Notes: generated by a model from the sequence alone, not told the origin. A DNA stretch of 64,000 nt from an uncultured Christensenellaceae bacterium (GCA_910587825.1 CAJUNJ010000001.1:92406-156405), one strand, 5' to 3'. Shown: positions 27,148 through 35,882, counted from the stretch's first letter. A program made the numbers and translations.

Positions 27148-27530
27148 TTTATCTCCAAGTTAGTTTTTAGCGCCGTAAAATCAAGCCTTATATTTTCATC
27201 GTTGACAGTGTATAAAAGAGTCAGCCTGAAACCGCCCTTGCCGCATTTAAAAGAAATTTTGCGTGTATACACTTCCAACGGACAAATCAGATAACCGTCG
27301 CCCGTATTTCCTTCGGTAATTGCACCTTCGGAAAATACCATACACACAGACTGCCGTCCGCTTCTAATCTGGCTGACCGTACCGTCCTTTACCGTAAGCG
27401 TACAGTCGTCGCCGTCAAGTTTATATCGGAAGATAACCGTACCGTCCGCTTCGCACACTTCGCCGACGGTTCTTATATCCGTGTCAAGTCCGCCGCCGCA
27501 GGAGGCAATTTTAATTTTGCACTCATCCAT
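27144..27530 (-). CDS. DUF1934 (YwiB-like) beta-barrel protein
   Basis: 128 residues, mainly beta strands, resembling the calycin-like DUF1934 family (Bacillus YwiB): FRYKLDGDDCTLTVKDGTVS in the centre, MVFSEGAITEGNT, then strands leading to LLYTVNDENIRLDF. The function of the family is unknown. No Shine-Dalgarno is visible, and the start codon overlaps a TATAATG sequence 21 bases after the tyrA stop, so it is probably read from the tyrA transcript. It has an ATGA overlap with the UlaG-like gene. Confidence 0.6.
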   Translation of the reverse strand: MDECKIKIASCGGGLDTDIRTVGEVCEADGTVIFRYKLDGDDCTLTVKDGTVSQIRSGRQSVCMVFSEGAITEGNTGDGYLICPLEVYTRKISFKCGKGGFRLTLLYTVNDENIRLDFTALKTNLEIK

Positions 27531-27551
27531 TATAACACATATTTTCAGAAA

Positions 27552-28403
27552 TTACTTTATTTTTGTTACCGAAATTTCGGGCAAAGCCGCCGTTTTTCTT
27601 CCGCTGTCGAAAACTTCCCTGCCCTCACGCAGTACACTGCAAAGCCGTGAGTAGTTGCCACCGTCTATACAGTCCTTAATTTTTTGCAACGAACAAATTA
27701 AATTTCCTATCTTTTCCGACAGGTTTGACGAATTGTTCAGATACAGCGAAGCCCAAACGTATTCGTCGACGCCGGCAATTCTTGTCATATCCTGAAAGCT
27801 TCCGCCCGTAAAGCCTATGCAACCGTTAAGTTCGCCGTCCTTGACGTACGCGTTTGACACCACGTGGGCAAGCTGTGAAGTATAGGCTATTTTTCTGTCG
27901 TGGACTTCCGCCGTGCATTCGACTATATATTTAAAACCCATATCTCGCGTAAGCACGCGTACTGCGTCAAGCGCACGGGCGTCAGTCGAGCTGTCGGAGG
28001 TTATAACCATACTTGCTCTGTCGAAAAGGTCTGCACACGCGTTTTCAATACCTATAACTTCCTTTCCAGCCATCGGGTGACAGCCGACGTAACTGAAATT
28101 CCGCGGGCGTGAATTTACTTCTTTCGTTATATATTGCTTTACACCGCAGATGTCGGCGACTACCGCGCCGTCTGCAAACGTGTTTGAATTTATAAATTTA
28201 ACCGTTGCTTCGGGCGGAAGCGCGACGAACACGACGTCGTAATTTTCAAAACTTACCGCAATACCGTCGATTATCGAATTTTCAAGGGCGAAGGCGGCGG
28301 CTTTTTGAGAACGGTTCCAACCCGCGACGGAATAACCCGCGCGTTTTAAAGCCATACATATAGACCCGCCGATAAGCCCCAGCCCCGCGACACATATCTT
28401 CAT
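27552..28403 (-). CDS. tyrA: Prephenate (or arogenate) dehydrogenase
   Basis: 283 residues. The N-terminal Rossmann motif GLGLIGGS (residues 7-14) binds NAD(P). The catalytic-region motif GCHPMAGKE follows near residue 105, and the C-terminal helical domain contains YTSQLAHVVSNAY and GFTGGSFQDMTRIA. These are diagnostic for TyrA, which makes 4-hydroxyphenylpyruvate for tyrosine synthesis. There is no ACT domain, so no built-in tyrosine feedback site is seen. It heads a six-gene operon ending with yhbY. TATAAT is seven bases before the ATG with no Shine-Dalgarno, predicting a leaderless message. Confidence 0.92.
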   Translation of the reverse strand: MKICVAGLGLIGGSICMALKRAGYSVAGWNRSQKAAAFALENSIIDGIAVSFENYDVVFVALPPEATVKFINSNTFADGAVVADICGVKQYITKEVNSRPRNFSYVGCHPMAGKEVIGIENACADLFDRASMVITSDSSTDARALDAVRVLTRDMGFKYIVECTAEVHDRKIAYTSQLAHVVSNAYVKDGELNGCIGFTGGSFQDMTRIAGVDEYVWASLYLNNSSNLSEKIGNLICSLQKIKDCIDGGNYSRLCSVLREGREVFDSGRKTAALPEISVTKIK

Positions 28404-28410
28404 ATTACAG

Positions 28411-28439
28411 ATTATAACATACCGCCCAAATTAATACAA
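28411..28439 (-). promoter_or_regulatory. Promoter of the tyrA operon, predicted leaderless
   Basis: Minus strand TTGTAT, 17-base spacer, TATAAT, seven bases, ATG. Transcription would start on or within one base of the start codon. Confidence 0.6.
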
Positions 28440-28459
28440 CCCTTTTAGGCAAAATTTAA

Positions 28460-28489
28460 GGACGGAAATCAAACGGTTAATTTCCGTCC
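28460..28489 (-). terminator. Terminator of the HtrA-like gene
   Basis: 10-bp perfect stem GGACGGAAAT with its complement and a 10-base loop, followed on the minus strand by TTAAATTTT. It lies just past the protease stop codon. Confidence 0.75.
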
Positions 28490-28495
28490 CGAAAA

Positions 28496-29599
28496 TTATG
28501 CACCGTACTGAACTGCATTTACGCTGAATTTGGTAAGTTCGGAAGCAAAGCTTATATTTACACTACCTAAAATCCCCTGCGAAGCCGTACCGCGGTAAAC
28601 TTCGATTTCTACGCTGTCGCCGACGTTTATTTCCGAAAGCGCGACGTTAAATTCCAGAATCGTACTTATGCGCTTGCCGTTTACCGAATAGATGCCGTCG
28701 TAACGCATAAACGTACCGTCGGGGGAATTGCCCGCGTCTGTAACGCACACTATTGTATGCGAATTCCTGAAAGTCAGTTGTTCGACCATTATGCCGAGCG
28801 TCGCCCTGCCGTTAATAAAACCGTATTGCACAAGGTCGCCATACACCGAACGCGCCGTGTTTGCGGGAATCGCAAAACATATTCCCTCTATTTCTTCGTC
28901 GGTGGTTTTTGCGTTTACTACGCCGATTAATTGCCCGCGCATATTGAAAAGTCCACCGCCCGAATTACCGGGGTTAATTGCGGTATCCGTCTGCAAAAGC
29001 GTCATAGCGTAATTTCCGACGGTAATGCTTCTGCCCTTTGCCGAAAGTATACCCTTTGTGACCGTTCCGCCAAGACTGCCGAGAGGGTTGCCAATTGCAA
29101 TCAAATCTTCGCCTATTTTAAGCTGGTCGCTGTCGCCCCAGACCGCTATTTTAAGATTAACTTCCGACGTGACGGCAATTACCGCAATATCTGCGGAATC
29201 GTCCGCTGCGACAAGTGAAGCCGCATACTTTTCACCGGAACGCGTGGTGACGGAAATTTCTTTTGCTCCGTCTATAACATGGTTGTTGGTAACGATATAA
29301 TAGAGATTGTTTTCTTCGTTTTTTCCTACTATAACCCCGCTGCCGGCGCCTGACACGATATACTGCATACCCCACTGGGTCGTTACCGTTTCGGTACTAA
29401 TTTCTACAACGGTATCTGCAACGGCTTCGACTACTTCCGCAGTCGAACTGTAAACTTCGGTCTGTTGGGATACGTAAGACACTATTCCGCCGTTTTCGGG
29501 TTTACCGTCGTTACCGTCCGCACAGCCCGACGCGGCAAACGTAAGACAGACAATAAAAGAACAGACTGCAATTAAAATATTTTTAGAAAATTTTTTCAT
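28496..29599 (-). CDS. HtrA/DegP-like serine protease lipoprotein
   Basis: 367 residues. A signal peptide ends in lipobox AASGC (Cys26), so the protein is likely lipid-anchored on the outer face of the membrane. The trypsin-like domain has His107 (TNNHVID), Asp137 (DSADIAVI) and Ser213 (NPGNSGGG), a complete triad. The C-terminal 100 residues form a PDZ-like domain (LGIMVEQL, GIYSVNGKRI, VGDSVEIEVYRG). Such proteases degrade or refold misfolded exported proteins. It has a single gene transcription unit with its own promoter and terminator. A second lipoprotein of the same type is at 40722-42077. Confidence 0.92.
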   Translation of the reverse strand: MKKFSKNILIAVCSFIVCLTFAASGCADGNDGKPENGGIVSYVSQQTEVYSSTAEVVEAVADTVVEISTETVTTQWGMQYIVSGAGSGVIVGKNEENNLYYIVTNNHVIDGAKEISVTTRSGEKYAASLVAADDSADIAVIAVTSEVNLKIAVWGDSDQLKIGEDLIAIGNPLGSLGGTVTKGILSAKGRSITVGNYAMTLLQTDTAINPGNSGGGLFNMRGQLIGVVNAKTTDEEIEGICFAIPANTARSVYGDLVQYGFINGRATLGIMVEQLTFRNSHTIVCVTDAGNSPDGTFMRYDGIYSVNGKRISTILEFNVALSEINVGDSVEIEVYRGTASQGILGSVNISFASELTKFSVNAVQYGA

Positions 29600-29619
29600 T
29601 GTACACCGCCTATAAATTA

Positions 29620-29648
29620 ATTATATCCTTTAAATAAAATTTATCAAA
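29620..29648 (-). promoter_or_regulatory. Promoter of the HtrA-like gene
   Basis: Minus strand TTTGAT, 17-base spacer, TATAAT, followed by a short leader containing a weak GGCGGTG ribosome binding site. Confidence 0.55.
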
Positions 29649-29704
29649 CGTTTATTCCAAATTTATTAAAGAAAAATAAAAAGTAAATGAAATTTTAAAA
29701 TTTA

Positions 29705-29733
29705 TTGACATTTCTTCTGCGTTAAACTATAAT
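29705..29733 (+). promoter_or_regulatory. Perfect-consensus promoter of pgk-tpiA
   Basis: TTGACA, 17-base spacer, TATAAT, an exact match to the sigma-A consensus, about 40 bases before the pgk ATG. Confidence 0.85.
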
Positions 29734-29775
29734 GAATAGGTAAAAAAATATTTATTTAATAAGGAGTTTTTAACT

Positions 29776-31086
29776 ATGAACAAGATGTCCGTAAAAGACC
29801 TTAAAGACCTGAACGGAAAAAAGGTGCTTGTGCGCTGTGATTTCAACGTTCCTATGAAAGACGGCGTCATCACCGACGAAAACAGAATTCAGGGAGCTTT
29901 GCCCACAATCAAGTATCTGTTGGAACACGGCGCTAAGGTTACGCTCTGTTCACATATGGGCAAGCCCCACTCGATCTTCTCTTCCGAAGTCAAACTTAAC
30001 AAGAAAGACCAAAAGAAAGTCGACGCTGGCGAAACCACCAAGGAAGCGGTTATTGCAAAGGCAAAAGCCGATGAACCCAAAAAACTTACTCTTGCCCCCG
30101 TTGCAAAAAGACTTAACGAACTGTTGAACGGCAAAGTTGCATTTGCAACCGACGTTATAGGCGCGGATGCAAAGACCAAACGCGACAATCTTAAATGCGG
30201 TGAAGCCGTACTTTTGGAAAATTTGCGCTTCCACTGGGAAGAAGAAAAAAAGGAAGAAGCGTTCTGTAAAGCCCTTGCTTACGACGCGGAAATTTACGTC
30301 AACGACGCGTTCGGCACGGCTCACCGCTCACACGCTTCGACGGCGGCTATCGTAGAATACGGAATTATTAAGACTGCCGTCTGCGGATTCCTTATCGAAA
30401 AAGAACTTTCGGTTATGGCTGATACGCTTGAAAATCCCAAGCGTCCTTTTGTTGCAATTCTCGGCGGAGCAAAGGTTGCCGACAAACTTAACGTTATTTC
30501 AAATCTTCTTGAAAAATGCGATACCCTTATCATCGGCGGAGGTATGGCTTACACCTTCCTCAAAGCAAAGGGTTACGAAGTAGGAACTTCTCTTCTCGAC
30601 GAAGAAAAAATCGAATACTGCAAAGAGATGATGGCGAAAGCCGAAAAGGCAGGAAAAGAACTTCTTCTGCCCGTAGACGCAGTTGTCGCTTCGCACTTCC
30701 CCGACCCTATCGACGCGCAAATCGAAGTGGAAACGGTTAACGCCGACAAGATACCCGCAGACAAAATGGGTATGGATATAGGCGAAAAGACAAGAAAACT
30801 TTACGCGGACAAAATTGCTTCCGCAAAGTCGGTTATCTGGAACGGACCTATGGGCGTATTCGAAAACCCCACACTTGCAAAAGGCACGATAGCCGTTGCA
30901 CAGGCTCTTGCGGACGTTTACGGTAAATGCACCACCATTATCGGCGGAGGCGACAGCGCCGCGGCGGTACAGCAACTCGGTTTTGCCGACAAGGTAACGC
31001 ACATTTCCACCGGCGGCGGAGCTTCTTTGGAACTGTTCGAAGGCAAAGTTCTTCCCGGCATCGCCTGCCTTAACGAAAAGAACTAA
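29776..31086 (+). CDS. pgk: Phosphoglycerate kinase
   Basis: 436 residues, compared with about 395 usual. AAGGAG lies nine bases before the ATG. N-terminal 3-PG-binding segments are VLVRCDFNVP, TDENRIQG and CSHMGKP. The LENLRF motif, the AILGGAKVADKL hinge region, VIWNGPMGVFE and the nucleotide loop TIIGGGDSAAAV follow. The extra length comes mainly from a charged insertion of about 36 residues at 66-102, rich in Lys/Glu/Ala, between the HMGKP loop and the LAPVAKRL helix. It makes 3-phosphoglycerate and ATP in glycolysis. tpiA follows after 11 bases in the same transcription unit. Confidence 0.97.
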   Translation: MNKMSVKDLKDLNGKKVLVRCDFNVPMKDGVITDENRIQGALPTIKYLLEHGAKVTLCSHMGKPHSIFSSEVKLNKKDQKKVDAGETTKEAVIAKAKADEPKKLTLAPVAKRLNELLNGKVAFATDVIGADAKTKRDNLKCGEAVLLENLRFHWEEEKKEEAFCKALAYDAEIYVNDAFGTAHRSHASTAAIVEYGIIKTAVCGFLIEKELSVMADTLENPKRPFVAILGGAKVADKLNVISNLLEKCDTLIIGGGMAYTFLKAKGYEVGTSLLDEEKIEYCKEMMAKAEKAGKELLLPVDAVVASHFPDPIDAQIEVETVNADKIPADKMGMDIGEKTRKLYADKIASAKSVIWNGPMGVFENPTLAKGTIAVAQALADVYGKCTTIIGGGDSAAAVQQLGFADKVTHISTGGGASLELFEGKVLPGIACLNEKN

Positions 31087-31097
31087 GGAGAAAGCTT

Positions 31098-31844
31098 ATG
31101 TCAAGAAAACCTTTTATCGCCGGCAACTGGAAAATGAATATGACGGTTGAAACCGGTACAAAACTAATAGAAGAACTTAAACCGCTTGTAAAGAACGCTG
31201 ACTGCGACGTATGCCTTTGCGTACCCGCAATACTTATTCCTGCTATGGTTAAAGCGGCGGAAGGAAGCAATATTCATATCGGCGCAGAAAACGTGCACTG
31301 GGCGGCTTCGGGCGCGTACACGGGCGAAATTTCGACCGGCATGCTTAAAGAATACGGCGTTAAATACGTAATTATCGGACACAGCGAAAGACGTCAGTAT
31401 TTCGGCGAGACGGACGAAAGCGTAAACAAACGCACTCTTGCAGCGCTTGACGCAGGGCTTACCCCTATTGTCTGCGTAGGCGAACTTCTCGAAGAGAGAG
31501 AAAGCGGAAAAACCAACGAAGTTTTGGACCGTCAGCTTAAAGTGGGATTAAACGGCATAGAAGACGTATCCAAGGTAGTTATCGCTTACGAACCCGTATG
31601 GGCGATAGGAACCGGCAAAACCGCGACAGACGCGCAGGCGCAGGAAACGATAGCTTACATCCGCAAAAAGATAGGCGAACTGTTCTGCCCCAAGTGCGCG
31701 GAAAAAGTTGTTATCCAATACGGAGGCAGTATGAACGCCGGCAACTGTAAAGGACTTATGGCTCAACCGGACATCGACGGCGGACTTATCGGCGGAGCTT
31801 CGCTTAAAACCGACTTTGCAACGATAGTAAATTTCAATAAGTAA
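31098..31844 (+). CDS. tpiA: Triosephosphate isomerase
   Basis: 248 residues, normal length. AAGGAG is located seven bases upstream. The substrate Lys is in AGNWKMN, the electrophile His in IIGHSERR, the catalytic Glu in AYEPVWAIGTGK, and the phosphate loop regions are YGGSMNAGN and GLIGGASL. It interconverts dihydroxyacetone phosphate and glyceraldehyde 3-phosphate. It is co-transcribed with pgk and followed by a terminator. Confidence 0.97.
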   Translation: MSRKPFIAGNWKMNMTVETGTKLIEELKPLVKNADCDVCLCVPAILIPAMVKAAEGSNIHIGAENVHWAASGAYTGEISTGMLKEYGVKYVIIGHSERRQYFGETDESVNKRTLAALDAGLTPIVCVGELLEERESGKTNEVLDRQLKVGLNGIEDVSKVVIAYEPVWAIGTGKTATDAQAQETIAYIRKKIGELFCPKCAEKVVIQYGGSMNAGNCKGLMAQPDIDGGLIGGASLKTDFATIVNFNK

Positions 31845-31854
31845 TAACATAAAT

Positions 31855-31880
31855 GCGGGACGGCAAATCAACCGTCCCGC
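31855..31880 (+). terminator. Terminator of pgk-tpiA
   Basis: Stem GCGGGACGG/CCGTCCCGC with an eight-base loop, then TGTTTTATTT, shortly after the tpiA stop. Confidence 0.85.
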
Positions 31881-31896
31881 TGTTTTATTTATTAAA

Positions 31897-32319
31897 TTAA
31901 GAATTTTCTTCCTGCTCTACTCTTTTAAGTTTTAATGTGAAATTCATTTGATCGTTATCGACGACGTAAGTAATCATTCCGTCGGCGTAATCATATTCTT
32001 CAGACGCCGAAGCAAAACCGTTGCTTACAGTCATTGTAATTTTTCCGTCTTTGTACTTATATGTGCCGGTGGCCGTATACTTTGACGCCCCTATTCCCGC
32101 ACCCTCCGACTGTACGGTACCTTTACCGTTCTCTTCAAGAATAATTGTAAAATATTTGTACGAGTTATTGCCTATTTGTATACCGTTTACCGTTCCCGAT
32201 ATAGAGTACAATTCATAAGTGCCTGCCACTTCGGCATTATTATTTCCGCAACCGGCGAACATAACTGCTATAATGGCTGTGAGCACGGTAATTAATACCA
32301 GTTTAATACTTCTTTTCAT
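31897..32319 (-). CDS. Small lipocalin-like lipoprotein
   Basis: 140 residues. The signal peptide ends at MFAGC, giving lipidated Cys24. The mature domain of about 110 residues is all-beta, starting AGTYELYS, with repeated strands ending in polar turns (YTATGTYKYKDGKITMT) and FTLKLKRVE. This resembles the lipocalin-like domain lipoproteins of Clostridia, whose function is unknown. GAGGGGA lies before the ATG. It has its own consensus-like promoter and sits between tpiA and gpmI on the opposite strand. Confidence 0.75.
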   Translation of the reverse strand: MKRSIKLVLITVLTAIIAVMFAGCGNNNAEVAGTYELYSISGTVNGIQIGNNSYKYFTIILEENGKGTVQSEGAGIGASKYTATGTYKYKDGKITMTVSNGFASASEEYDYADGMITYVVDNDQMNFTLKLKRVEQEENS

Positions 32320-32349
32320 TTTTATCCCCTCACATTTTTTTATGCATTT

Positions 32350-32378
32350 ATTGTATCACACAATAACAGTAATGTCAA
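32350..32378 (-). promoter_or_regulatory. Promoter of the small lipoprotein gene
   Basis: Minus strand TTGACA, 17-base spacer, TACAAT; back to back with the gpmI promoter. Confidence 0.7.
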
Positions 32379-32415
32379 TAACTAAAAGAAATTTAAATTA
32401 TAAAACCCTATACGC

Positions 32416-32444
32416 TTGCTAAAAACAGTAAAACGGGTTATAAT
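32416..32444 (+). promoter_or_regulatory. Promoter of gpmI
   Basis: TTGCTA, 17-base spacer, TATAAT, then a leader carrying AGAAGG before the gpmI ATG. Confidence 0.7.
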
Positions 32445-32473
32445 TAATTAAATAAAAAAAGAAGGTAAACCAG

Positions 32474-34027
32474 ATGAAAAAGACACCTTATGCAATAATT
32501 ATTATGGACGGTTACGGACTTGCAGAAAAAGGCGCAGGCAACGCGATTTCATTAAACGGAAGCAAGAACGTAAACGCACTTATTAAAGAATACCCCTCTT
32601 CAACGTTGGGCGCAAGCGGAATGAGCGTCGGTCTGCCCGACGGTCAGATGGGCAACAGCGAAGTAGGTCACCTGAATATGGGCGCGGGCAGAATAGTTTA
32701 TCAGGATCTCACAAAGATAACCAAAGCCATATCGGACGGGGAATTTTTTGACAATCCCGCCCTTATAAAGGCAATGGACAACGCCAAACACAACAATAAA
32801 AAGCTTCACCTGTACGGACTTATGTCAGACGGCGGTGTTCACAGCCATATCACGCACGTGTATGCCCTTCTCAAAATGGCAAAAATGCGCGGGCTTGAAC
32901 AGTGTTTCGTACACTGCTTTATGGACGGCAGAGACGTATCCCCCACTTCCGGCGCAGATTTCGTAAAAAGTCTTCAAGCCGAAATGAACAAAATAGGCAT
33001 CGGTAAGGTTGCGGACGTATGCGGAAGATACTACGCAATGGACCGAGACAATAACTGGGACAGAATTGAAAAGGCTTACGATATGCTTACGCTTGGCGAA
33101 GGTATCCGCACCGACGACCCCGTCAAAGCCATCGTACAGAGCTATTCCGACGGCGTAACCGACGAATTTATAAAACCGACGAAAGTTTACGAAAACGGAA
33201 AACCGGTCGGTCTTATCGAAAAAGACGACAGCGTAATTTGCTTCAACTTCCGCCCCGACCGCGCAAGGCAGATTACCCGCGCCGTATCGCAGAAAGATTT
33301 TATTGTTCCGAAAGGAACTGCGTTTGAAAGAAAAACGGGCTGGCTTGACCCCGTTTACGTCTGCTTTACCGTATACGACGCGACGTACCAAGACGTTGAA
33401 ATTGCTTTCCCCAAAACTTCTATGGACAACACTCTCGGCGAATACCTTGCAAAACAGGGCAAAAAGCAGCTTAGAATTGCCGAAACGGAAAAGTACGCGC
33501 ACGTCACTTTCTTCTTCAACGGCGGAATAGAACAGCCAAACGAAAACGAAGTGCGCGACCTTATCCCTTCGCCGAAAGTGGCGACTTACGATTTGAAGCC
33601 AGAAATGAGCGCTTTCGAAGTTACCGACAAAGTGCTTGAAGAGCTTGACGGCGGACAGTTCGACGTTGTTATTTTAAACTATGCAAACTGCGATATGGTA
33701 GGACATACCGGCGTTATACCCGCCGCGGTAAAAGCCGTAGGCACGGTAGACGAATGCGTAAAGAAAGTTACCGATAAAATTTTGGAAATGGGCGGAAGCG
33801 CGTTGCTTACCGCAGACCACGGCAACGCCGACAAGCTTTTATCAGAAGACGGTTCTCCCTTTACGGCGCATACCACCAACCCCGTCCCCGTAGTTCTTGT
33901 ATCAGAAAAATATAAAGACGTTAAACTTCGCACGGACGGCGTGCTTGCCGACCTTGCCCCCACTCTTCTTGAAATTATGGGCTTACCCGTACCGAAAGAA
34001 ATGACAGGCAAAAGCCTTATAAAATAA
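32474..34027 (+). CDS. gpmI: 2,3-bisphosphoglycerate-independent phosphoglycerate mutase
   Basis: 517 residues, family length. It belongs to the alkaline phosphatase superfamily: metal ligands in IIMDGYGL and the catalytic Ser in GQMGNSEVGH. The phosphotransferase lid domain contains HCFMDGRDVSP and NFRPDRARQ, and the second metal site lies in NYANCDMVGHTG and TADHGNADK. It converts 3- to 2-phosphoglycerate using Mn2+. It stands as a single-gene unit with its own promoter and a strong terminator, separated from pgk-tpiA only by the lipoprotein on the other strand. Confidence 0.97.
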   Translation: MKKTPYAIIIMDGYGLAEKGAGNAISLNGSKNVNALIKEYPSSTLGASGMSVGLPDGQMGNSEVGHLNMGAGRIVYQDLTKITKAISDGEFFDNPALIKAMDNAKHNNKKLHLYGLMSDGGVHSHITHVYALLKMAKMRGLEQCFVHCFMDGRDVSPTSGADFVKSLQAEMNKIGIGKVADVCGRYYAMDRDNNWDRIEKAYDMLTLGEGIRTDDPVKAIVQSYSDGVTDEFIKPTKVYENGKPVGLIEKDDSVICFNFRPDRARQITRAVSQKDFIVPKGTAFERKTGWLDPVYVCFTVYDATYQDVEIAFPKTSMDNTLGEYLAKQGKKQLRIAETEKYAHVTFFFNGGIEQPNENEVRDLIPSPKVATYDLKPEMSAFEVTDKVLEELDGGQFDVVILNYANCDMVGHTGVIPAAVKAVGTVDECVKKVTDKILEMGGSALLTADHGNADKLLSEDGSPFTAHTTNPVPVVLVSEKYKDVKLRTDGVLADLAPTLLEIMGLPVPKEMTGKSLIK

Positions 34028-34030
34028 AAC

Positions 34031-34056
34031 AACGGACAGACTGCGGTCTGTCCGTT
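34031..34056. terminator. Bidirectional terminator after gpmI
   Basis: 11-bp perfect stem AACGGACAGAC with its complement, TGCG loop, flanked by A-rich and T-rich runs. It serves gpmI and the convergent small membrane protein. Confidence 0.9.
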
Positions 34057-34059
34057 ATT

Positions 34060-34386
34060 TTATTTCCCGATACGGTCTACATTGTCGGAGATTTTTTCGT
34101 TTTCGCTTTCTTCGAGATTGTAAAGTTTATTGCGTATATACTTTATGTCTGCAAGCATTGACAATATCAACTTAAACACAAAAAATGCAACCACTATGCC
34201 GAGCGCGCCCGTCGCCAAAGAAATAATTCCGCCGACGAAATTTTCATTAATCATCAGTATTAAAACCGTGACTAAAAGAATAGCGAGGTATATTGTTGCA
34301 ATGATTATAAAAATCAAATTTGCTTTGAAAAAATATTTATCCGACTTATTAAATAAATCTTTTTGTGTGTTTTTGTTTTCTTCCAT
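34060..34386 (-). CDS. Small two-helix membrane protein
   Basis: 108 residues from the ATG at 34386, chosen for the GGAGGAG five bases upstream. A charged N-terminus is followed by two long hydrophobic helices (about 25-48 and 53-77), then a charged tail with LEESENEKISDNVD. No family recognised. It has its own promoter and stands alone, convergent with gpmI. Confidence 0.7.
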   Translation of the reverse strand: MEENKNTQKDLFNKSDKYFFKANLIFIIIATIYLAILLVTVLILMINENFVGGIISLATGALGIVVAFFVFKLILSMLADIKYIRNKLYNLEESENEKISDNVDRIGK

Positions 34387-34407
34387 AATAACTCCTCCTT
34401 TTTGCAA

Positions 34408-34437
34408 ATAATATCATAGACGTTAACAGTTTGTCAA
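34408..34437 (-). promoter_or_regulatory. Promoter of the small two-helix membrane protein
   Basis: Minus strand TTGACA, 18-base spacer, TATTAT. Confidence 0.6.
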
Positions 34438-34456
34438 GTTACGTACTAAAAATTAA

Positions 34457-34485
34457 TTGCCTAAAAACTTGTTTATAAATATAAT
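34457..34485 (+). promoter_or_regulatory. Promoter of the DMT transporter, near-leaderless
   Basis: TTGCCT, 17-base spacer, TATAAT, nine bases, ATG at 34495. There is no room for a Shine-Dalgarno in the predicted transcript. Confidence 0.5.
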
Positions 34486-34494
34486 AATAGTAAA

Positions 34495-35454
34495 ATGCTG
34501 ATTAAAGAACCCGAAAAATTTTTTTCCAAAAATTATATAGTCTGTATAGGCGCGATTATATGCTGTATTCTTTGGGGCAGCGCTTTCCCCTGCGTAAAGA
34601 TAGGTTACAGACTGTTTGAAATAGATACAGAAAGCGTGCCTTCGCTTATGCTGTTTGCAGGTATGCGTTTTTCGCTTGCAGGCGTACTCGTAATAATTTT
34701 CGGTTGCATAACCCAACACAGATTTATTTATCCAAAACCGTCTAATATCTGGCGGGTCGGCTTGGTATCGGTATTCCAGACCATAGCGCAGTACACCTTT
34801 TTTTATATCGGGCTTGCGCATACCGCCGGCGTAAAGGCTTCCGTACTGAACGGCTTAGGCGTATTTTTTACAATTCTTTCCGCCTGCTTCATTTTCAGAA
34901 CCGAAAAGTTTAACCTTGTAAAGCTTGCGGGCTGTATACTCGGCTTCGGCGGAGTAATACTTATAAATATCGGCGGAGATTTTACATTTTCGTTTTCTAT
35001 GCTCGGTGAAGGGTTTGTCATACTGTCGGGGCTTTCTTCGGCTGTTGCTGCAGGATTTGTAAAAGTTTTTTCAAAGCGGGAAGATACCGCCGTGTTATGC
35101 GGCTACCAATTTTTTTTCGGCGGGATAGTGCTTGCGGTAATCGGGCTTGCGGCAGGCGGAAAAATAGGTTATACGGGCGTCGGCGGAATTTTTATGCTTC
35201 TATATCTTGCCTTCCTGTCGGCGTGCGCGTTTACGTTGCAAGGCTTTCTGCTTAAATACAACCCCGTATCCAAAGTTGCCGTATTCAAAAGTACCAACCC
35301 CGTTTTCGGCGCCGTGTTTTCTGCAATAATTTTAGGCGAAAGCAAACAACTTCTATCCGTATTTACTCTTATTGCGCTTATACTTGTATGCCTTGGAATA
35401 TTTATTATAAATAAATTCGGTGAAAAACGGTTAAAAATTGAAAAAACGGGATAA
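34495..35454 (+). CDS. EamA/DMT-superfamily transporter
   Basis: 319 residues with ten hydrophobic helices arranged as two EamA repeats. Family marks are the first-helix motif CCILWGSAFPCVKIG, the end-of-repeat sequence ILGFGGVILI, and in the second repeat ALTLQGFLLK-like sequence followed by STNPVFGAVFSAIILGE. Members export amino acids or other small metabolites; the substrate cannot be predicted. The predicted transcript starts two or three bases before the ATG. secG begins 66 bases downstream with its own promoter. Confidence 0.88.
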   Translation: MLIKEPEKFFSKNYIVCIGAIICCILWGSAFPCVKIGYRLFEIDTESVPSLMLFAGMRFSLAGVLVIIFGCITQHRFIYPKPSNIWRVGLVSVFQTIAQYTFFYIGLAHTAGVKASVLNGLGVFFTILSACFIFRTEKFNLVKLAGCILGFGGVILINIGGDFTFSFSMLGEGFVILSGLSSAVAAGFVKVFSKREDTAVLCGYQFFFGGIVLAVIGLAAGGKIGYTGVGGIFMLLYLAFLSACAFTLQGFLLKYNPVSKVAVFKSTNPVFGAVFSAIILGESKQLLSVFTLIALILVCLGIFIINKFGEKRLKIEKTG

Positions 35455-35460
35455 AATTGA

Positions 35461-35489
35461 TTGTAAAATTTAAACCGCTATGTTATACT
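35461..35489 (+). promoter_or_regulatory. Promoter of secG
   Basis: TTGTAA, 17-base spacer, TATACT, followed by a leader with AAGAGG before the ATG. Confidence 0.55.
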
Positions 35490-35520
35490 TTTTAAGTAAA
35501 TTTATTTAAGAGGTTTATTT

Positions 35521-35832
35521 ATGGGTGCAAATTTGATGGTACCTGCGGGCGCTGCCGGTATGTCGCCGAGCATTTATACTTTATATATGGTTTTATCCAT
35601 AGCCTGCCTAATTATTTTATTTATTACAGCTTTGGCGTCGATAATTATAGTATTGATTCAAAAGAGTAATTCGGACGGTATTCAGGGCATTACGGCTTCC
35701 AGCGAAACTTTCTTCGGTAAAAACCGCGGCAAGTCGCTTGACAGCCAGCTTAAAAAATGGACTTGGATTTGTCTCGGCGTTCTCGCTTTCCTTGCGATTG
35801 CTATTTACATCGTCAACTTACTCGTTCCCTGA
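35521..35832 (+). CDS. secG: Preprotein translocase subunit SecG
   Basis: 103 residues. Two membrane helices (about 21-46 and 80-101) flank a cytoplasmic loop with the family motif IVLIQKSNSDG and a short SSETFFGKNRGKS segment (SecG: GASETLFG). SecG stabilises the SecYE channel during protein export. RBS AAGAGG. The gene order secG-rnr-smpB is the conserved Firmicute arrangement, but a terminator hairpin separates secG from rnr here. Confidence 0.92.
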   Translation: MGANLMVPAGAAGMSPSIYTLYMVLSIACLIILFITALASIIIVLIQKSNSDGIQGITASSETFFGKNRGKSLDSQLKKWTWICLGVLAFLAIAIYIVNLLVP

Positions 35833-35845
35833 TGAATAAAAATTT

Positions 35846-35868
35846 AAGGCGGCTTTGACAGCCGCCTT
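35846..35868 (+). terminator. Terminator or attenuator between secG and rnr
   Basis: Stem AAGGCGGCT/AGCCGCCTT with a five-base loop and a short T-rich tail (TATTATT). Only 14 bases separate it from the rnr ATG, so rnr expression may depend on read-through. Confidence 0.75.
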
Positions 35869-35882
35869 TATTATTGCTTAAT

